Below are positions 6,494 to 8,685 of a stretch of DNA of 8,685 bases, one piece after another. The stretch covers positions 1-8,685 of the forward strand of contig LSKJ01000313.1 of the NCBI GenBank assembly GCA_001557035.1, given 5' to 3'. How positions within the stretch are numbered: the stretch's first letter is position 1; every line of letters starts with the position of its first letter. The notes under the pieces are model-generated. The model did no database searches, was not told where the DNA came from, and saw only the letters and a program-made list of their open reading frames with translations. The DNA comes from Rhodospirillaceae bacterium CCH5-H10. GTDB taxonomy: Bacteria; Pseudomonadota; Alphaproteobacteria; Reyranellales; Reyranellaceae. Position numbers and translations under genes: made by a program.

Positions 6494-6512
6494 CGAACCC
6501 CGGTAAGATAGT
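6484..6512 (+). promoter_or_regulatory. Sigma70-type promoter for argD-argF
   Basis: A perfect -35 TTGACA (6484-6489) is followed after 17 bp by GATAGT (6507-6512), which matches the -10 consensus at four of six positions. Transcription would start near 6519, giving a leader of about 77 nt before the GTG at 6596. The leader is T-rich near its end. I see no clear attenuator or riboswitch fold. Confidence 0.65.
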
Positions 6513-6581
6513 GCCCGGCCCTCGCAAAAAGCCGGCATTTCCATTCCGGAAACGTCGCAACGGCGGGGGTTTTTGGTTTTT

Positions 6582-6589
6582 GGAGGAGG
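6582..6589 (+). promoter_or_regulatory. Strong ribosome binding site of argD
   Basis: GGAGGAGG lies 6 bases before the GTG at 6596. The next ATG in frame, at 6611, would be 21 bases away, so this site decides for the GTG start. Confidence 0.85.
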
Positions 6590-6595
6590 CTCACT

Positions 6596-7792
6596 GTGAT
6601 TACGGCTGTTATGCCGACGTACGGTCGCAAGGACGTCGTGTTCGAACGCGGAGAGGGCAACTATCTCTACGCGGTGGACGGCCGACGTTACTTGGACTTT
6701 ACCTCCGGCATCGCCGTGAACGCACTGGGCCATTGCCATCCGCATCTGGTCAAGGCGCTGACCGAGCAGGGCTCGAAGCTCTGGCACACGTCGAACCTGT
6801 TCCGGGTCGGCAACGGCGAGAAGCTGGCGAAGCGGCTGGTCGAGAATTCGTTCGCCGACACGATGTTCTTCTGCAATTCCGGCGCGGAAGCCATCGAGGG
6901 CGGCATCAAGCTGATCCGCAAGTATCAGTTCATGAACGGCCAGCCCCAGCGGTACAAGATCATCGCCTTCCAGGCGGCGTTCCATGGCCGCCTGCTGAAC
7001 GCGCTCGCCGCCACGGGTAACGAGAAGTACCTCGAAGGCTTCGGCCCGCCGGCGCCCGGCTACCGCCACGCGCCGCTCAACAACACCAACGTCGTGCGCG
7101 ACATGGTGGACGACGAGACCGCCGGCATCCTGGTGGAGCCGATCCAGGGCGAAGGCGGCATCCGCGCCACCACCCCGCAGTTCCTCAAGGACCTGCGCGC
7201 GATCTGCGACGAGTTCGGCCTGCTGCTGTTCTACGACGAGATCCACACGGGCTTCGGCCGGACCGGCAAGATGTGGGGTTACGACTGGTCGGGCGTGAAG
7301 CCCGATGTCGCGGCGATCGCCAAGGGCATGGGCGGCGGTTTCCCGATCGGTGCCTTCATGGCGACCGAGAAGGCGGCGGTCGGCATGGTCCCCGGCACGC
7401 ACGGCTCGACCTATGGCGGCAATCCGCTGGCCACCGGCGTGGCCAACGCGGTGCTCGACGTCCTGCTCGAGAAGGGCTTCATCGACGGCGTGCGCGAGCG
7501 CGGTGAGTACCTGAAGGGCAAGCTCGAGGAACTCTGCAAGAAGCACCCCACGGTGTTCGTCGAGCAGCGCGGCATGGGCTTCCTGCAGGGCCTTCAGTGC
7601 GCCCCGTCGGTCCCCGTGGGCGACATGGTGAACAAGCTGCAGTCGCTGGGCCTTCTGGTCCCGCCGGCCGGCGAGAACGTGGTCCGGGTCTTCCCGGCCC
7701 TGATCGCCGACAAGGCCGCGCTCGACGAGGGTATCGCCATCCTCGGCCAGGCGGCGGAGTCGTTCGAGGCTGCGTCCAGGGCCGCCGAGTAG
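6596..7792 (+). CDS. argD: Acetylornithine aminotransferase
   Basis: This 398-residue class III PLP aminotransferase converts N-acetylglutamate semialdehyde and glutamate to N-acetylornithine and 2-oxoglutarate in arginine synthesis. Visible are NSGAEA (94-99), FHGR (129-132), VEPIQGEGG (180-188), D214 in FYDEIHTGFGRTGK (PLP pyridine nitrogen contact), K243 in AIAKGMGGGFPIGA (Schiff-base lysine) and GTHGSTYGGNP (267-277). The protein is cytoplasmic and of normal length. The GTG start at 6596 is supported by a GGAGGAGG site 6 bases upstream and by the family's usual N-terminus (MPTY followed by FERGEG). argF begins 6 bp after its stop, forming the common argD-argF pair. Two variations are His217 where the family usually has Gln (DEVQ or DEIQ) and Leu133 where FHGR is usually followed by Thr. 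A related omega-aminotransferase specificity is possible, but the argF linkage favours ArgD. Confidence 0.94.
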   Translation: MITAVMPTYGRKDVVFERGEGNYLYAVDGRRYLDFTSGIAVNALGHCHPHLVKALTEQGSKLWHTSNLFRVGNGEKLAKRLVENSFADTMFFCNSGAEAIEGGIKLIRKYQFMNGQPQRYKIIAFQAAFHGRLLNALAATGNEKYLEGFGPPAPGYRHAPLNNTNVVRDMVDDETAGILVEPIQGEGGIRATTPQFLKDLRAICDEFGLLLFYDEIHTGFGRTGKMWGYDWSGVKPDVAAIAKGMGGGFPIGAFMATEKAAVGMVPGTHGSTYGGNPLATGVANAVLDVLLEKGFIDGVRERGEYLKGKLEELCKKHPTVFVEQRGMGFLQGLQCAPSVPVGDMVNKLQSLGLLVPPAGENVVRVFPALIADKAALDEGIAILGQAAESFEAASRAAE

Positions 7793-7798
7793 GCCGCC

Positions 7799-8685
7799 AT
7801 GACCACGCCCAGGCACTTCCTCGACCTCGACCAGGTCGATCCCAAGACGCTTCGCCAGATCCTGGATCACGGCAAGGCGATGAAGCAGGCACGGTCGAAC
7901 GGGGGGCACGAGAAGCCGCTCACCGGCAAGACCCTCGCCATGATCTTCGAGAAGCCCTCGACGCGCACCCGCGTGTCGTTCGAGGTCGGCATGCGCGAAC
8001 TGGGCGGCCAGACGATCATGCTGGGCCGCTCCGACACGCAGCTCGGCCGCGGCGAGACCATCGCCGACACCGCGCGCGTGCTCAGCCGCTACGTCGACAT
8101 CATCATGATGCGCACCACCGTCGAGGAGAAGCTCCTCGAAATGGCGAAGTATGCGACCGTGCCGGTGATCAACGGCCTCACCGACAAGACCCATCCCTGC
8201 CAGCTGATGGCCGACGTGATGACCTACGAGGAACATCGCGGCCCGATCCGGGGCAAGTCGGTCGTCTGGTCGGGCGACGGCAACAACATGGCGACGTCGT
8301 GGATCCACGCGGCCGTGCAGTTCGACTTCGAGCTGCGCATCGCCTGCCCGACCGAACTGAAGCCGCCGGCCGACGTGGTCCAGTGGGCGGAGAAGTCGAA
8401 GGGCCGTATCTCGATCGGCCACGACCCGGAGTCGATGGTGAAGGGCGCGGACTGCGTCGTCACCGACACATGGGTTTCGATGGGCGACGAGGACCCCGAC
8501 AGCCCGAGCGCCGCGCGACGTCACAACCTGCTGCGTTCCTATCAGGTCGACAAGCACCTGATGAGCCAGGCCAAGAAGGACGCGATCTTCATGCACTGCC
8601 TCCCCGCGCACCGCGGCGAAGAGGTGACCGCCGAGGTGATCGACGGTCCGCAGTCGGTCGTGTTCGACGAGGCCGAGAACCGCCT
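7799..8685 (+). CDS. argF: Ornithine carbamoyltransferase, 3' end beyond window
   Basis: The gene is truncated by the window edge: 295 codons are present and the frame is still open at 8685, with probably only about 10-15 residues missing. It transfers the carbamoyl group of carbamoyl phosphate to ornithine to give citrulline. Motifs are STRTR (54-58, carbamoyl phosphate loop), MMRTT (103-107), HPCQ (132-135), [10 protein letters not shown] (159-168), [10 protein letters not shown] (222-231, ornithine and SMG loop) and [10 protein letters not shown] (266-275, catalytic Cys267). All key residues seem intact. The ATG at 7799 follows the argD stop by 6 bp with no strong Shine-Dalgarno sequence, so translation is probably coupled to argD. 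It is the cytosolic anabolic enzyme; a catabolic role is unlikely given the pairing with argD. Confidence 0.97.
   Translation, partial: MTTPRHFLDLDQVDPKTLRQILDHGKAMKQARSNGGHEKPLTGKTLAMIFEKPSTRTRVSFEVGMRELGGQTIMLGRSDTQLGRGETIADTARVLSRYVDIIMMRTTVEEKLLEMAKYATVPVINGLTDKTHPCQLMADVMTYEEHRGPIRGKSVVWSGDGNNMATSWIHAAVQFDFELRIACPTELKPPADVVQWAEKSKGRISIGHDPESMVKGADCVVTDTWVSMGDEDPDSPSAARRHNLLRSYQVDKHLMSQAKKDAIFMHCLPAHRGEEVTAEVIDGPQSVVFDEAENR

Noticed and set aside
6538..6552. TTTCC and GGAAA short inverted repeat with a TTCCGGAA core in the argD leader
   Set aside because: The arms are only 4-5 bp and are expected by chance. It is not close to a start site and has no supporting structure.
6413..8611. Minus-strand frame of aasR stays open far upstream, antisense to argD and argF, giving an apparent protein of about 1300 residues
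   Set aside because: The upstream part is the mirror of well-supported argD and argF codons in GC-rich DNA, has low-complexity composition and no family motifs. The aasR domain begins at 6412.

Overview
The window is high-GC, densely coding DNA, most likely from an alphaproteobacterium. The evidence is the codon bias towards G/C in third positions, alphaproteobacterial-type ArgD/ArgF proteins, and above all a gene set matching the ceramide (sphingolipid) synthesis genes described in Caulobacter crescentus. Genus cannot be fixed from the sequence alone.

Left and middle (6-6412, minus strand): six genes are transcribed leftwards from a divergent intergenic region. In transcription order they are a fatty-acyl-AMP-ligase-like acyl-ACP synthetase (aasR-like), an NAD(P)-dependent epimerase/dehydratase-family reductase (cerR-like), a dedicated acyl carrier protein (acpR-like), serine palmitoyltransferase (spt), a calcineurin-like metallophosphoesterase, and a large GNAT-fold acyltransferase (bcerS-like). 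Spacings are 9, about 134, 2, 12 and 7 bp, so this reads as one operon with a possible internal control point before the ACP gene. The inferred pathway has four steps. AasR loads a fatty acid onto AcpR. Spt condenses acyl-AcpR (or acyl-CoA) with serine to 3-oxo-sphinganine. The GNAT protein N-acylates this base. CerR reduces the keto group to give (dihydro)ceramide. All five functions reported as needed for bacterial ceramide synthesis are therefore present in one collinear block. The metallophosphoesterase sits between spt and the ceramide synthase and is the least explained member.

Right (6596-8685, plus strand): argD (acetylornithine aminotransferase) and argF (ornithine carbamoyltransferase, cut by the window edge) form an arginine biosynthesis operon transcribed rightwards. 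argD has a strong Shine-Dalgarno sequence, a GTG start and a good sigma70-type promoter.

The 183-bp divergent region (6413-6595) holds candidate promoters for both operons and two inverted repeats. One is a 7-bp-arm palindrome lying in the spacer of the candidate aasR promoter. The other is a wider inverted repeat whose right arm overlaps the argD -35 box. There are no recognisable RNA genes, mobile elements or CRISPR arrays, and no gene-free stretch longer than 300 bp.
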